A stretch of 64,000 bases of DNA from positions 124,001-188,000 of the forward strand of contig JAEBDY010000004.1 of assembly GCA_049997955.1 (NCBI GenBank). The letters run 5' to 3'. The translations under genes were made by a program, and so were the position numbers. This document shows, piece by piece, positions 9,384 through 17,893 of this stretch. Source of the DNA: Umezawaea sp049997955. Its GTDB lineage: Bacteria > Actinomycetota > Actinomycetes > Mycobacteriales > Pseudonocardiaceae. The notes beneath the pieces are model-generated. The model saw only the letters and a program-made list of their open reading frames with translations. It was not told the origin of the DNA and made no database searches. How positions within the stretch are numbered: position 1 is the stretch's first letter; the number at the start of each line of letters is the position of its first letter.

Positions 9384-10069
9384 ACCCCGTCCGCACCCTC
9401 GTGGTCGACGACGACTTCGCCGTCGCCGCCGTGCACCGCGCGTTCCTGGACACGCTGCCCGAGTTCACCGTGGTCGGCGAGGCCCACCGCGGCACGGACG
9501 CGCTGCGCGCCGTCGAGGAACTCCACCCCGACCTGGTCCTGCTCGACATCCACCTGCCGGACATCTCCGGCCTGGAGGTGCTGTCCCGCCTGCGCGCCCG
9601 CGCGGGCGCCCCGGTGGACGTCATCGCCATCACCGCGGCCCGCGAGGTGGAGACCGTTCGGCAGGCCATGTCGCGCGGGGTGGACCACTACCTGGTCAAG
9701 CCGTTCACCAGGTCGGCGTTCCTGGAGCGGATGAACGCCTACCTGGCGCAGCGGGCGGAGGTGCTGCGGGTCGGGCGGGAGCCGGTGCTGGACCAGGAGG
9801 CCGTCGACCAACTGCTGGCGGCCGGGCAGCGGAAGCCCCGCACGGCGGCGTTGCCGAAGGGGTTGTCGGCGGTCACGCTGCGGCTGGTGACGGAGACGCT
9901 GCGGACCACGGACGACGACATGTCCGCCCAGGAGGTCGGGGACCTGGCCGGGGTGTCGCGGGTCAGCGCCCGGCGGTACCTGGAGCACCTGGTGGCGATA
10001 GGGAAGGCGGAGGTCCAGCCGCGGTACGGGGTGTCGAACCGACCCGCGCACGGGTACCGGTTGACGTGA
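9380..10069 (+). CDS. CitB/DcuR-type response regulator
   Basis: A 229-residue response regulator. The receiver domain has the acidic pocket VVDDD near residue 10, phospho-acceptor Asp56 in LLDIHLPD, and Lys in VKPF. The C-terminal half has a winged-helix/HTH segment (SAQEVGDLAGVSRVSARRYLEHL) as in CitB and DcuR. The GTG start overlaps the kinase stop (GTGA). It most likely activates tctCBA in response to the cognate kinase. Confidence 0.92.
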   Translation: MNPVRTLVVDDDFAVAAVHRAFLDTLPEFTVVGEAHRGTDALRAVEELHPDLVLLDIHLPDISGLEVLSRLRARAGAPVDVIAITAAREVETVRQAMSRGVDHYLVKPFTRSAFLERMNAYLAQRAEVLRVGREPVLDQEAVDQLLAAGQRKPRTAALPKGLSAVTLRLVTETLRTTDDDMSAQEVGDLAGVSRVSARRYLEHLVAIGKAEVQPRYGVSNRPAHGYRLT

Positions 10070-10075
10070 CGACGA

Positions 10076-10117
10076 GTGCCGCACCCGAGCGCCCCGCAGG
10101 ACGCCGGGGTGCGGCAC
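10076..10117. terminator. Bidirectional hairpin between convergent genes
   Basis: GTGCCGCACCC and GGGTGCGGCAC form an 11-bp stem with a 20-base loop. It begins 7 bases after the regulator stop and just before the convergent GH13 stop. There is no T-run, as is usual in high-GC actinomycetes. Confidence 0.65.
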
Positions 10118-10121
10118 GCGC

Positions 10122-11765
10122 TCACGTCAGGCGGAACCAGCGGCAGCCGTAGGGCTCCAGGGTCACCTTGACGTTGCCGCTCTTGGGGATCTTGGTCTTC
10201 CCGATCTCCAGCAGGTCTTCGGCGACGGTGAAGTCCTTCAGCGGCAACGTGATCGTCACGTCGGCGTCGCCGAAGTTGTGCACCGCCACCACGGTCCCGT
10301 CCGAGTCGCACCGGTGGGCCAGCACGGAGGGCTCGTCGGTGGTGATCACCTGGAACTTGCCCCACGCCAGCTCCGGGCAGTCGCGGTAGCGCTCCACCAG
10401 CAGCTTGATCCATCCCAGCAGCGAGTCCGGGTCCCGTTGCTGGGACTCGACGTTCACCTTCTTGGGACCGAACTCGCCGGTGACCACCGGGCCGGGGAGG
10501 GACTTCGCGGGCGCGGTGGAGAAGCCGCCGTTGGCGGTGGCGTCCCACTGCATCGGGGTGCGGACCGCCAACCTGCCCTCGGCCGCCAGGTTCTCGGCCA
10601 TGCCGATCTCCTCGCCGTAGAACAGCACCGGGGTGCCGGGCAGGGAGAAGAGGAGGCTGTAGACCATGCGGATGCGGCGCTGGTCACCCTCCAGCATCGA
10701 CGGCAGGCGGCGGCGCAGGCCGCGGTCGTAGAGCTGCATGTCCGGCTCCGGGCCGAACGCGGCGAACACCTCCTTGCGCTCGTACTCGGTCAGCTTGTCC
10801 AGGGTCAGCTCGTCGTGGTTGCGGACGAACGTCGCCCAGTGCCCGTCGCGCGGGGGCTCCGGGCGCTCGCCCAGCACCTTCGCCAGCGCGCCGGAGTCCT
10901 TGCGCGCCAACGACAGGTACATCTGCTGCATGCCGATGAAGTCGAAGCACATCGTCAGCTCGTCGCCGACGCCCTCCGAGTTGCCGAAGAACTTCATCGT
11001 GTCGGCGTACGGGAGGTTGACCTCACCGAGCAGCACGCCCTCGCCGTTGCGGCGGCTGAGGAAGGCACGCAGGTCGCACAGGAACTCGTGCGGGTCGGGC
11101 AGGTCCACCTTGTCGGCCTGGCCGTCGGTCTCCAGCAGGAACGGGACGGCGTCGACGCGGAAGCCGGACAGGCCCAGTTCCATCCAGAAGCCCATGATGC
11201 GGGCGATCTCGTCGCGCACCTCGGGGTTGGCGACGTTGAGGTCGGGCTGGTGCTTGTAGAAGCGGTGCAGGTAGTACTGGCCGGTGGGCTTGTCCAACTC
11301 CCACAGGCTGGTCTCCTGGTCGGGGAACACGACACCCTGGGGGCCGTCCGCGGGCGGCTCGTCGGCCCACACGTACCAGTCGCGGTGCTTGGAGTCGCGG
11401 CTGGAGCGGGAGTCGGCGAACCACGGGTGCTGGTCCGAGGTGTGGTTCACGACCAGGTCGGCGATCACGCGCATGCCGCGGTCGCGCGCGGTGCGGATGA
11501 ACTCGACGAAGTCGCCGTGCGTGCCGAGCTTGGGGTCCACGCCGTAGAAGTCGGTGATGTCGTAGCCGTCGTCGCGGTCGGGCGACGGGTAGAACGGCAT
11601 GAGCCACAGGCAGGTCACGCCCAGCTTGTGCAGGTGGTCGATGCGCTGGGTCAGACCGCGGAAGTCGCCGTGGCCGTCGCCGTCCGAGTCGGCGTAGGTC
11701 TCGACGTCGAGGCAGTAGACGACGGCGTTCTTCCACCACACGTCGGAGGTGTTGGTGAGCTTCAC
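10122..11765 (-). CDS. GH13 alpha-amylase-family glycosidase (trehalose synthase-like)
   Basis: A 547-residue cytoplasmic GH13 enzyme acting on alpha-glucosidic bonds. The four catalytic regions are DLVVNH (103-108), GFRVDAVPF with nucleophile Asp205, LLGEVN with acid/base Glu248, and FVRNHDEL with Asp318. GMAENLAAEGRLAVRTPMQW resembles trehalose synthase and glucan hydrolase members. There is no signal peptide. The GTG start at 11765 overlaps the stop of the upstream LLM-family gene, so upstream in-frame sequence is not part of it. It could be a trehalose synthase or an alpha-glucosidase; the sequence does not decide. Confidence 0.88.
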   Translation of the reverse strand: MKLTNTSDVWWKNAVVYCLDVETYADSDGDGHGDFRGLTQRIDHLHKLGVTCLWLMPFYPSPDRDDGYDITDFYGVDPKLGTHGDFVEFIRTARDRGMRVIADLVVNHTSDQHPWFADSRSSRDSKHRDWYVWADEPPADGPQGVVFPDQETSLWELDKPTGQYYLHRFYKHQPDLNVANPEVRDEIARIMGFWMELGLSGFRVDAVPFLLETDGQADKVDLPDPHEFLCDLRAFLSRRNGEGVLLGEVNLPYADTMKFFGNSEGVGDELTMCFDFIGMQQMYLSLARKDSGALAKVLGERPEPPRDGHWATFVRNHDELTLDKLTEYERKEVFAAFGPEPDMQLYDRGLRRRLPSMLEGDQRRIRMVYSLLFSLPGTPVLFYGEEIGMAENLAAEGRLAVRTPMQWDATANGGFSTAPAKSLPGPVVTGEFGPKKVNVESQQRDPDSLLGWIKLLVERYRDCPELAWGKFQVITTDEPSVLAHRCDSDGTVVAVHNFGDADVTITLPLKDFTVAEDLLEIGKTKIPKSGNVKVTLEPYGCRWFRLT

Positions 11766-12721
11766 GACCGCACCTCCGGCAGCACCTTGGAGCCGAAGGC
11801 GTCGATGAACGCGTCGAGTTCCTGGCCGACGTGGTGCAGGTACAGCTCGTCGAAGCCGAGGTCGGCGTACTCGCGCAGCCAGGCGGCGTGCTTGCCGAGG
11901 TCGGACGAGATGTTCACGACCTCCGCGACCTTCTCGGGCGTGACGTCGGCCGACGCCGTGTCGAAGGCCTCGGCGGAGTCGAGGTCCCAGCACACCGGGG
12001 GCGGGAACACGTTGCTGCGCCACTGGTCGTGGGCGATCGCCACGGCGGTGTCCTCGTCCGGCGCCCAGCTCACGTGGACCTGCAGGTGCAGCTTGCCGCG
12101 TCCGCCCGCGTCGCGGTAGGCGTCGACCATCTGCCGCAGGTGCTCCGGTGGCGCGTTGACGGTGATCAGCCCGTCCGCCCACTCCGCGCACCAGCGAGCG
12201 GTCTCCACGCTCACCGCGGCGCCGATCAGCAGCGGCGGCTCCTCCGGGCGGGTCCACACCCGTGCCCGGTCGACGGTGACCAGCCCGTCGTGGCTCACCT
12301 CCTCGCCCGCGAGCAGGGCCCGGATGATGTCGACGCACTCGCGCAGCCGAGCGGTGCGGAGCCCCTTGCGGGGCCAGACCTCGCCGGTGATGTGCTCGTT
12401 GCTGGCCTCACCCGTGCCCAGCGCGGCCCAGAAGCGGCCGGGGTACATGGCGCCGAGCGTGCCGATGGACTGGGCGATGATCGCCGGGTGGTAGCGCTGG
12501 CCGGGGGCGTTGACGACGCCGAACGGCAGGTTCGTCGCCTCCAGCGCCGAGCCGAGCCAGGACCACGCGAACGTGGACTGGCCCTGGCGTTCGCTCCAGG
12601 GCGAGAAGTGGTCGGAGCACATCGCGGCGTCGAAGCCCGCCTGTTCGGCGTGCTTGACGGCGGACAGCGACTCGGACGGGTGGACCTGTTCGTGGGAGGC
12701 GTGTACTCCGTACAACGTCAT
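11762..12721 (-). CDS. LLM-class (luciferase-like) oxidoreductase, TIGR03885-like
   Basis: A 319-residue (beta/alpha)8 flavin or F420-dependent oxidoreductase. The N-terminus GVHASHEQVHPSE, followed by FDAAMCSDHFSPWSERQGQS, resembles the subfamily described as luciferase-like proteins that may not use F420 (TIGR03885). The end of the gene overlaps the GH13 start (GTGA), so the two form one transcript. The reaction is unknown. The coupling suggests a sugar-related role, which is an inference only. Confidence 0.8.
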   Translation of the reverse strand: MTLYGVHASHEQVHPSESLSAVKHAEQAGFDAAMCSDHFSPWSERQGQSTFAWSWLGSALEATNLPFGVVNAPGQRYHPAIIAQSIGTLGAMYPGRFWAALGTGEASNEHITGEVWPRKGLRTARLRECVDIIRALLAGEEVSHDGLVTVDRARVWTRPEEPPLLIGAAVSVETARWCAEWADGLITVNAPPEHLRQMVDAYRDAGGRGKLHLQVHVSWAPDEDTAVAIAHDQWRSNVFPPPVCWDLDSAEAFDTASADVTPEKVAEVVNISSDLGKHAAWLREYADLGFDELYLHHVGQELDAFIDAFGSKVLPEVRS

Positions 12722-12765
12722 GTGCTGCCGGGTACCCCGGATGTGTCCGGTTTAGACCTGAAAGC

Positions 12766-12805
12766 GCCGATGGGGTGCTCCGGGGTTTCGGCGCACCCCA
12801 TCAGC
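12766..12805 (-). terminator. Hairpin after fxsA
   Basis: GATGGGGTGC and GCACCCCATC (12769-12778 and 12793-12802) form a perfect 10-bp stem with a 14-base loop, 10 bases beyond the FxsA stop. It probably separates fxsA from the LLM/GH13 pair. Confidence 0.6.
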
Positions 12806-12811
12806 GGGCGA

Positions 12812-13303
12812 TCAGGCCAGTTCGGGCCGACCGGACGGGCGGGGTTCCGGGTCGACGTCGACCACGACGCCCTCGACCACCGCGCCGTCCACGACGACGC
12901 CACCGGCGGCCCTGGGGCGGCCGTACTGGTGGTTCAGCACAGCCGTGGCGGCGCGCTCCTCGGAGCGGCGGGCGATGCGGCGGCTGACCAGCCGACGGGT
13001 CGGCGGGAACAGCAGGAAGAGCGCGACCACGTCGCTGACGAAGCCGGGCAGGATGATCAGCGCGCCCGCGGCGGCGATCAGCACGCCGTCGGCGACCTCC
13101 TGGTGCGGCGCGCGCCGGGTGCGCAGCGCCTCGGAGAACGACGCCATCGTGCGGGTGCCCTCCCGTCGCAGCAGCACCGAGCCGATGACGCCGCCGAGGA
13201 TCAGCAGACCGACGGTGGCCAGCACCCCCACGGAAGTGCCCACGGCGACGAGCGTGCCGATCTCGACGGCCATGCCGACCAACAGCAACAGGAAGACGCG
13301 CAT
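12812..13303 (-). CDS. fxsA: FxsA family membrane protein
   Basis: A 163-residue protein with two hydrophobic blocks (about 3-45 and 72-97). They contain the FxsA-type pattern GGVIGSVLLRREG and GALIILPGFVSDVVALFLLFPPTR. In E. coli FxsA suppresses F-exclusion of phage T7, but its cellular role is unclear. The C-terminal tail is Val/Asp-rich and probably cytoplasmic. GAGGGGAC precedes the ATG. It is divergent from the aminomutase gene. Confidence 0.85.
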   Translation of the reverse strand: MRVFLLLLVGMAVEIGTLVAVGTSVGVLATVGLLILGGVIGSVLLRREGTRTMASFSEALRTRRAPHQEVADGVLIAAAGALIILPGFVSDVVALFLLFPPTRRLVSRRIARRSEERAATAVLNHQYGRPRAAGGVVVDGAVVEGVVVDVDPEPRPSGRPELA

Positions 13304-13437
13304 GTCCCCTCAACGCACGAGTCGGGCAAAACGCTCCCGCGTTCGACGATCCGATCCCGGTTCCACGGGTGCTCCACCGTCCGGGTCGACCCTCGACGTT
13401 GACGCACGTAACGCGGTTAAAACACTCCCGTGCCGGA

Positions 13438-13479
13438 ATATTTACGCAGAACGGACGTCATGACAGGATATATTTACGC
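13438..13479 (+). promoter_or_regulatory. Direct repeat in the aminomutase promoter region
   Basis: ATATTTACGC occurs at 13438-13447 and 13470-13479, 32 bp apart (about three helical turns). Both copies are preceded by GGA and followed by CAGAAC or GAAC. The second copy contains TATATT (13469-13474), a plausible -10 box about 29 bases before the ATG. It may be a regulator site for kamA, or a duplicated promoter element. Confidence 0.4.
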
Positions 13480-13502
13480 GAACCAACCGGTAGGGAGCAC
13501 GT

Positions 13503-14885
13503 ATGACTGCGCTTCACGAGGTCGTGCCCGCGTCGCAGGGCGTGGACCACCAGCCGTACACCTACGTGCGCAAGGAGCTGGTCGAGCCCGACTGGCGGCG
13601 CTTCCCCGGCTGGAGCCACGTCACCGACGCCCAGTGGCGCGACGCCCAGTGGCAGCGCGTGAACTGCGTGAAGAACGCGAAGCAGCTGCGCAAGGTCACG
13701 GGTGACCTGCTCAGCGAGCACTTCTACGACGAGCTGGCCGCCGACCAGGCCGACCTGGCCACCATGTCGATGCTGCTGCCGCCGCAGATGCTCAACACCA
13801 TGGCGCCGGACGCGGCACCGGCGGACTTCACCGAGGCGTTCTTCGCCGACCCGGTCCGCCGCTACATGATGCCGGTCCGCTCCGACCGCGACCCCGAGTG
13901 GCCGAGCCACCCCCACTCCGAACGCGACTCGCTGCACGAGGCCGAGATGTGGGTGGTGGAGGGCCTGACCCACCGCTACCCCACCAAGGTGCTGGCCGAA
14001 CTCGTGTCCACGTGCCCCCAGTACTGCGGCCACTGCACCCGCATGGACCTCGTCGGCAACTCGACCCCGCAGGTCCAGAAGCACAAGCTGCTGCTCAAGC
14101 CGGTCGACCGCCAGGACCGGATGATCGACTACCTCAAGCGCACCCCCGGTGTCCGCGACGTGGTCGTCTCCGGCGGCGACGTCGCCAACGTCCCGTGGGC
14201 CCAGCTCGAGTCGTTCCTCATGCGCCTGCTGGACATCGACACCGTCCGCGACGTCCGCCTCGCCACCAAGGCGCTGGCGGGCCTGCCCCAGCACTGGCTC
14301 CAGCCCAGGGTCGTCGAGGGCCTGGAACGCGTGGCCCGCACGGCGTCCCGCCGCGGCGTCAACCTGGCGATCCACACCCACGTGAACCACGCCCAGACCG
14401 TGACCCCGCTCGTCGCCGAGGCGGCGCGGACCGCGCTGGAGGTGGGCGTGCGCGACGTCCGCAACCAGGGCGTGCTCATGAAGGGCGTCAACGCCACCCC
14501 GAACGACCTGCTCGACCTGTGCTTCGCGCTCCAGGGCGAGGCGAACATCCTGCCGTACTACTTCTACATGTGCGACATGATCCCGAACGCCGAGCACTGG
14601 CGCGTGGCGGTGTGGGAGGCGCAGGCGCTTCAGCACGCGATCATGGGCTACCTGCCCGGCTACGCCACCCCGCGCATCGTGTGCGACGTCCCTTACGTCG
14701 GCAAGCGCTGGGTGCACCAGCTCGCGGAGTACGACCGCGAACTGGGCATCTCCTACTGGACGAAGAACTACCGGACCGGCATCGAACTAGCGGACCCGGA
14801 AGCACTGGACCGCCGCCACCCGTACTACGACCCGATCTCGACCCTGGGCGAGACCGGCCAAGCCTGGTGGTCCTCGAAGGCCTGA
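13503..14885 (+). CDS. Lysine 2,3-aminomutase-like radical SAM/PLP enzyme
   Basis: A 460-residue KamA-family protein. The radical SAM cluster motif is CPQYCGHC (Cys171, Cys175, Cys178). VVVSGGDVANVPW and the LPYYFYMCDM segment fit the family. Known members shift the alpha-amino group of lysine, glutamate or arginine using PLP and SAM. The PLP Lys should lie in the C-terminal third, but I could not assign it with certainty. The long C-terminal tail is typical of actinomycete homologues. GGGAG lies 7 bases before the ATG. It stands alone with its own terminator, so the partner pathway is not evident. Confidence 0.85.
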   Translation: MTALHEVVPASQGVDHQPYTYVRKELVEPDWRRFPGWSHVTDAQWRDAQWQRVNCVKNAKQLRKVTGDLLSEHFYDELAADQADLATMSMLLPPQMLNTMAPDAAPADFTEAFFADPVRRYMMPVRSDRDPEWPSHPHSERDSLHEAEMWVVEGLTHRYPTKVLAELVSTCPQYCGHCTRMDLVGNSTPQVQKHKLLLKPVDRQDRMIDYLKRTPGVRDVVVSGGDVANVPWAQLESFLMRLLDIDTVRDVRLATKALAGLPQHWLQPRVVEGLERVARTASRRGVNLAIHTHVNHAQTVTPLVAEAARTALEVGVRDVRNQGVLMKGVNATPNDLLDLCFALQGEANILPYYFYMCDMIPNAEHWRVAVWEAQALQHAIMGYLPGYATPRIVCDVPYVGKRWVHQLAEYDRELGISYWTKNYRTGIELADPEALDRRHPYYDPISTLGETGQAWWSSKA

Positions 14886-14890
14886 CGACC

Positions 14891-14920
14891 CGTGGGCGCG
14901 GAGCACCTTCCGCGCCCACG
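14891..14920 (+). terminator. Terminator after the aminomutase gene
   Basis: CGTGGGCGCGGA and TCCGCGCCCACG form a 12-bp GC-rich stem with a 6-base loop, starting 5 bases after the stop. Confidence 0.75.
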
Positions 14921-15043
14921 ACCGCCGGTGGGCGAGCCGATCGCCCTCGCGGGCGGCTGGGAGCACCACAACCCCCCTCCTCTCCTCTCACCTCCACGAC
15001 TTCCCGCGCGCCGAGCCGCGTCCATCCACAGTGGAGTGAACCG

Positions 15044-15064
15044 CGGTCCCGGTGACCGGGACCG
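15044..15064. promoter_or_regulatory. Perfect palindrome upstream of the ABM gene
   Basis: CGGTCCCGGT-G-ACCGGGACCG is a perfect 10-bp inverted repeat around one base, about 100 bp before the ABM start. Size and symmetry suit a dimeric repressor site, though a cruciform or attenuator is also possible. The rest of 14921-15166 shows nothing else clear. Confidence 0.35.
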
Positions 15065-15166
15065 GAGCTGGGTCCGCGCGCACCGCGGGTGCGAAGGTGG
15101 TCCCGGCCGAGGGCGTGCCCTTCCACGGGTCGCTCCACACGCGGGACAGCGGGACGGGAGAGCTCC

Positions 15167-15529
15167 ATGAGCGACGGACGGGTTGTGCTGCCGGAGCCGG
15201 ATGTCGACGAAACCGGTCCCTACAGCCACTTGGGCTTCGCCAGGGCGAAGCCGGGCAGCGAGGACGTGGTCGAGGAGCTGATCCTCGGGTTGGTGGAACC
15301 GCTGCGGGCCGAGGACGGCGCGATCGAGTTCCACGTGCACCGCGACCGGGCCGACCGGTCCCTGTTCGTGATCTACGAGGTGTTCCGCTCCAAGGGACAC
15401 CTGGAGAAGCACCTCGCCACGCCGCGCACGCGGGAGTTCCGGCGGCTGATCCAGCCCCACGTCGAAGGGCCGCTGCGGCAGCAGTTCCTGCGCATGTGCA
15501 GCGAACTGCCCGTGCCGCTCACCCGATGA
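15167..15529 (+). CDS. Antibiotic biosynthesis monooxygenase (ABM) domain protein
   Basis: A 120-residue single-domain protein of the dimeric alpha/beta barrel fold. The EDGAIEFHVHRDRADRSLFVIYEVF core with HLATPRTREF is the typical ABM pattern. Members are cofactor-free oxygenases or quinone-modifying enzymes, and many are uncharacterised. GGGACGGGAG precedes the ATG at 15167, which I prefer to the upstream start at 15089 because the extra residues are low-complexity. It is convergent with the BNR gene. Confidence 0.75.
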   Translation: MSDGRVVLPEPDVDETGPYSHLGFARAKPGSEDVVEELILGLVEPLRAEDGAIEFHVHRDRADRSLFVIYEVFRSKGHLEKHLATPRTREFRRLIQPHVEGPLRQQFLRMCSELPVPLTR

Positions 15530-15539
15530 CCCGGCGCGC

Positions 15540-16946
15540 TCACCCGAGCCGGTAGTCCACCACCCGCAGCGGTGAGGGGGTCTTGCCGGTCGACTTCTCC
15601 TGGTACAGGACTGACAGGACGCCGTCGTGCGCGACGCGGGAGGAGTCGACCAGCACCTCGCCGAAGGCGTTCGGTGAAGGTGGGGCGACCTGGGTCCAGT
15701 CGCTCCACCCACTGGCCTTGCTCGCCGACACGATCCGGCCGAAGGGCATGACCACGTAGACGTTGTCGCGGGAGTCGAAGACGATCCGCGAACGGCCGAA
15801 AGCGCCCGGCGCCACCGGGATCTCGACCTTGCGCCACGTCCCGCTCGCCGAGCGGCTCAGGTGGAACGCCCGGCCGTTGGTCCGGCGCTGGGCGGTGAAG
15901 TCGGTGACGCACTGGCCGAACCGGCCGGGCACGTAGCTGATGATCACGTGCGGGCTGCCCGTGGAGTCGACGGCCTGGCTCTCCTGGTTGATCAGCGCGT
16001 GGTTCGGGTCCAGCGGATCCACCACGTGGCCCGGCGAGGACACCGAGACGAGCTGCGAGCCCGTGGTGCCGACGGCCTGGCCCGCGTTGTTCCGCCACGT
16101 GCGCCCGCGGTCGTCGCTGTAGACGTAGCCGGTGTCGTGGTTGGTGATGCCGCCCGCGTGGCACAGCACCCCGGCGTTGCCCTCGCGCCAGGTGAACGCG
16201 GCGTGCAGCCTGCCGTTCGGCCCGTAGGTGAGACCGTGCAGGTAGAGGTTCCTGGTGGTGCTGGCCACGCCGTTGGTGGAGACCCACGACCCGGTCGCCG
16301 AGGACCACCTGCCGAGCTTGCGCCACGCGGACCCGTCGTACTCGGCGAGTTCCTGCGTGCCGTTGCCGGAGCCGCCCGTGCGGTAGCCGAACTGCAGCCG
16401 CCCGTCGGGCGTGGTGACGAACCGCGGGTAGGTCATCGCGCCGAGGTCGACGCCGTCGAGGGTGCGGGTCACCGCGCCGAACCTGGCGGCCGACCAGCCG
16501 CGGGATTCGGGCGAGGACACGAGGCCCGCCTCGGACTTGAGGTAGAACACCGCGCTGTTGTGGGTGTCCATCGCGACGTGCAGCCTGCCGTCGGCGGGCG
16601 AGATGCCCAGCGAGATCGTGTTGTGCGAGTCGTCGGTGCTCAACCGGTGGGGGAGCACGGCCTTCTCCCAGGCGGCGGACGGCAGTTTGCGCCTGGCGAC
16701 CACCGCGCTGCGGTCGGCGGTGTACCAGGTGGCGTACTGGTAGCCGCCGCGGGTGAGGATCCCGCTCTGCTGGTAGGAACCGTTGTTCACCAGGCCGTCG
16801 TAGGAGACGAAGTAGAGCGCGGACGGGTCGAGCAGGCTGTCGCCGATCCTCGTCACCGCCGGAGCGGCGGCCGTGGCGACGCCTGCCCCGGACGCGGTGA
16901 GCGCCACCACGAGTGCGACCAAGCCGATGCGGTACGCGAAGGTCAT
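15540..16946 (-). CDS. Secreted BNR-repeat (BNR_4-type) beta-propeller protein
   Basis: A 468-residue protein with a clear Sec signal peptide (about 1-27, ending ATAAA). The mature part begins with the DSLLDPSALYF and YVSYDG style of BNR_4 proteins. Repeated segments such as TTPDGRLQFGYR, YVYSDDRGRTWRNN and SRIVFDSRDNVYVVMP fit a propeller. BNR_4 proteins include polysaccharide lyases and hydrolases, but I cannot assign a substrate. A possible LacI-type operator lies about 86 bp upstream. Confidence 0.8.
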   Translation of the reverse strand: MTFAYRIGLVALVVALTASGAGVATAAAPAVTRIGDSLLDPSALYFVSYDGLVNNGSYQQSGILTRGGYQYATWYTADRSAVVARRKLPSAAWEKAVLPHRLSTDDSHNTISLGISPADGRLHVAMDTHNSAVFYLKSEAGLVSSPESRGWSAARFGAVTRTLDGVDLGAMTYPRFVTTPDGRLQFGYRTGGSGNGTQELAEYDGSAWRKLGRWSSATGSWVSTNGVASTTRNLYLHGLTYGPNGRLHAAFTWREGNAGVLCHAGGITNHDTGYVYSDDRGRTWRNNAGQAVGTTGSQLVSVSSPGHVVDPLDPNHALINQESQAVDSTGSPHVIISYVPGRFGQCVTDFTAQRRTNGRAFHLSRSASGTWRKVEIPVAPGAFGRSRIVFDSRDNVYVVMPFGRIVSASKASGWSDWTQVAPPSPNAFGEVLVDSSRVAHDGVLSVLYQEKSTGKTPSPLRVVDYRLG

Positions 16947-17031
16947 GTCGGTCTCCCGTCGGGCCGGACGTGGGAGCGCGGCGAGAGCCGGATGACCTGA
17001 CCGTCGACGGCGCCATGGCCTGGAGCACGGA

Positions 17032-17045
17032 TGTGAGCGTTAACA
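17032..17045. promoter_or_regulatory. Possible LacI-family operator for the BNR gene
   Basis: TGTGAGCGTTAACA is a near-palindrome (reverse complement TGTTAACGCTCACA). It resembles LacI-family operators found before carbohydrate genes in actinomycetes. It sits about 86 bp upstream of the secreted BNR protein start. The remaining intergenic sequence to 17128 is featureless apart from a second GTGAGCGTT copy near 17102. Confidence 0.35.
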
Positions 17046-17128
17046 TATTGCCGGGTCACCGGGTGCGTCAATACTCCACCGCGACCACTCGACTGCGCCG
17101 CGTGAGCGTTCGTCCCGGTCGTGGAGGG

Positions 17129-17893
17129 TCAGCTCAGACCGTGCGTCGCCGTCGCTCCGCCGTCGACGGCGAACTCCGCCCCGGTGCAGTAGGCGCTCTC
17201 GTCGGAGGCCAGGAACAGCACGACGTTCGCGACGTCCTCGGGCTGCCCCACCCGGCGCAGCGCCAACTTCCTGCCGATCCGCGCCGGGTCCACGACGATC
17301 CCGCCGAGCGCCTCGCCCACCATCGGGGTGTCGATCGCGCCGGGGTGCACGGAGTTGACCCGGATGCCGTGCTCCCCCAGCTCCATCGCGGCGACCTTCG
17401 TCATGCCGCGGATGGCGAACTTGCTGGCGGTGTACGCGACCAGGTAGCCCATCCCGGCCAGGCCCTCCACGGAGGACACGTTGACGATCGACCCGCCGCC
17501 CGCACGGGTCATCGACGGGATCACCGCGCGCATGCCGAGGAAGGTGCCGGTCTGGTTGATCCCGACCACCCGCTGGTAGTCGGCGAGCGCGGTCTCGGCG
17601 ATGGCGGAGAAGTGCAGGACGCCCGCGTTGTTCACCAGCACGGTGATCTCGCCGAACGCACCCGTGGTCTCCGCCACTGCCCGCGCCCAGTCGTCCTCGG
17701 ACGACACGTCCAGGTGGTGGTAGAACGCCGCGTCGCCCAGCTCGTCCGCGAGCCCCTTGCCCAGCTCGTCGCGGACGTCGGTGATCGCCACCCGCGCGCC
17801 CTCGGCGACGAACCGGCGGGCCGCGGCGGCGCCCTGGCCGCGCGCGGCTCCGGTGACGAGCGCGACCTTGCCGTCCAGGCGGCCCACGGTCAC
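17129..17893 (-). CDS. SDR oxidoreductase, 3alpha/20beta-hydroxysteroid dehydrogenase-like
   Basis: A 254-residue classical short-chain dehydrogenase. The NAD(P) motif is TGAARGQG (14-21) and NNAG is at 88-91. The catalytic residues are Ser140/141, Tyr154 and Lys158 in YTASK. Its overall sequence resembles the 20beta-hydroxysteroid dehydrogenase group, which suits the sterol cluster. The GTG start overlaps the ALDH stop (GTGA). It is the last gene of the ADH-SDR-ALDH-SDR operon. The actual substrate (hydroxysteroid or side-chain alcohol) is not proven. Confidence 0.85.
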   Translation of the reverse strand: MTVGRLDGKVALVTGAARGQGAAAARRFVAEGARVAITDVRDELGKGLADELGDAAFYHHLDVSSEDDWARAVAETTGAFGEITVLVNNAGVLHFSAIAETALADYQRVVGINQTGTFLGMRAVIPSMTRAGGGSIVNVSSVEGLAGMGYLVAYTASKFAIRGMTKVAAMELGEHGIRVNSVHPGAIDTPMVGEALGGIVVDPARIGRKLALRRVGQPEDVANVVLFLASDESAYCTGAEFAVDGGATATHGLS

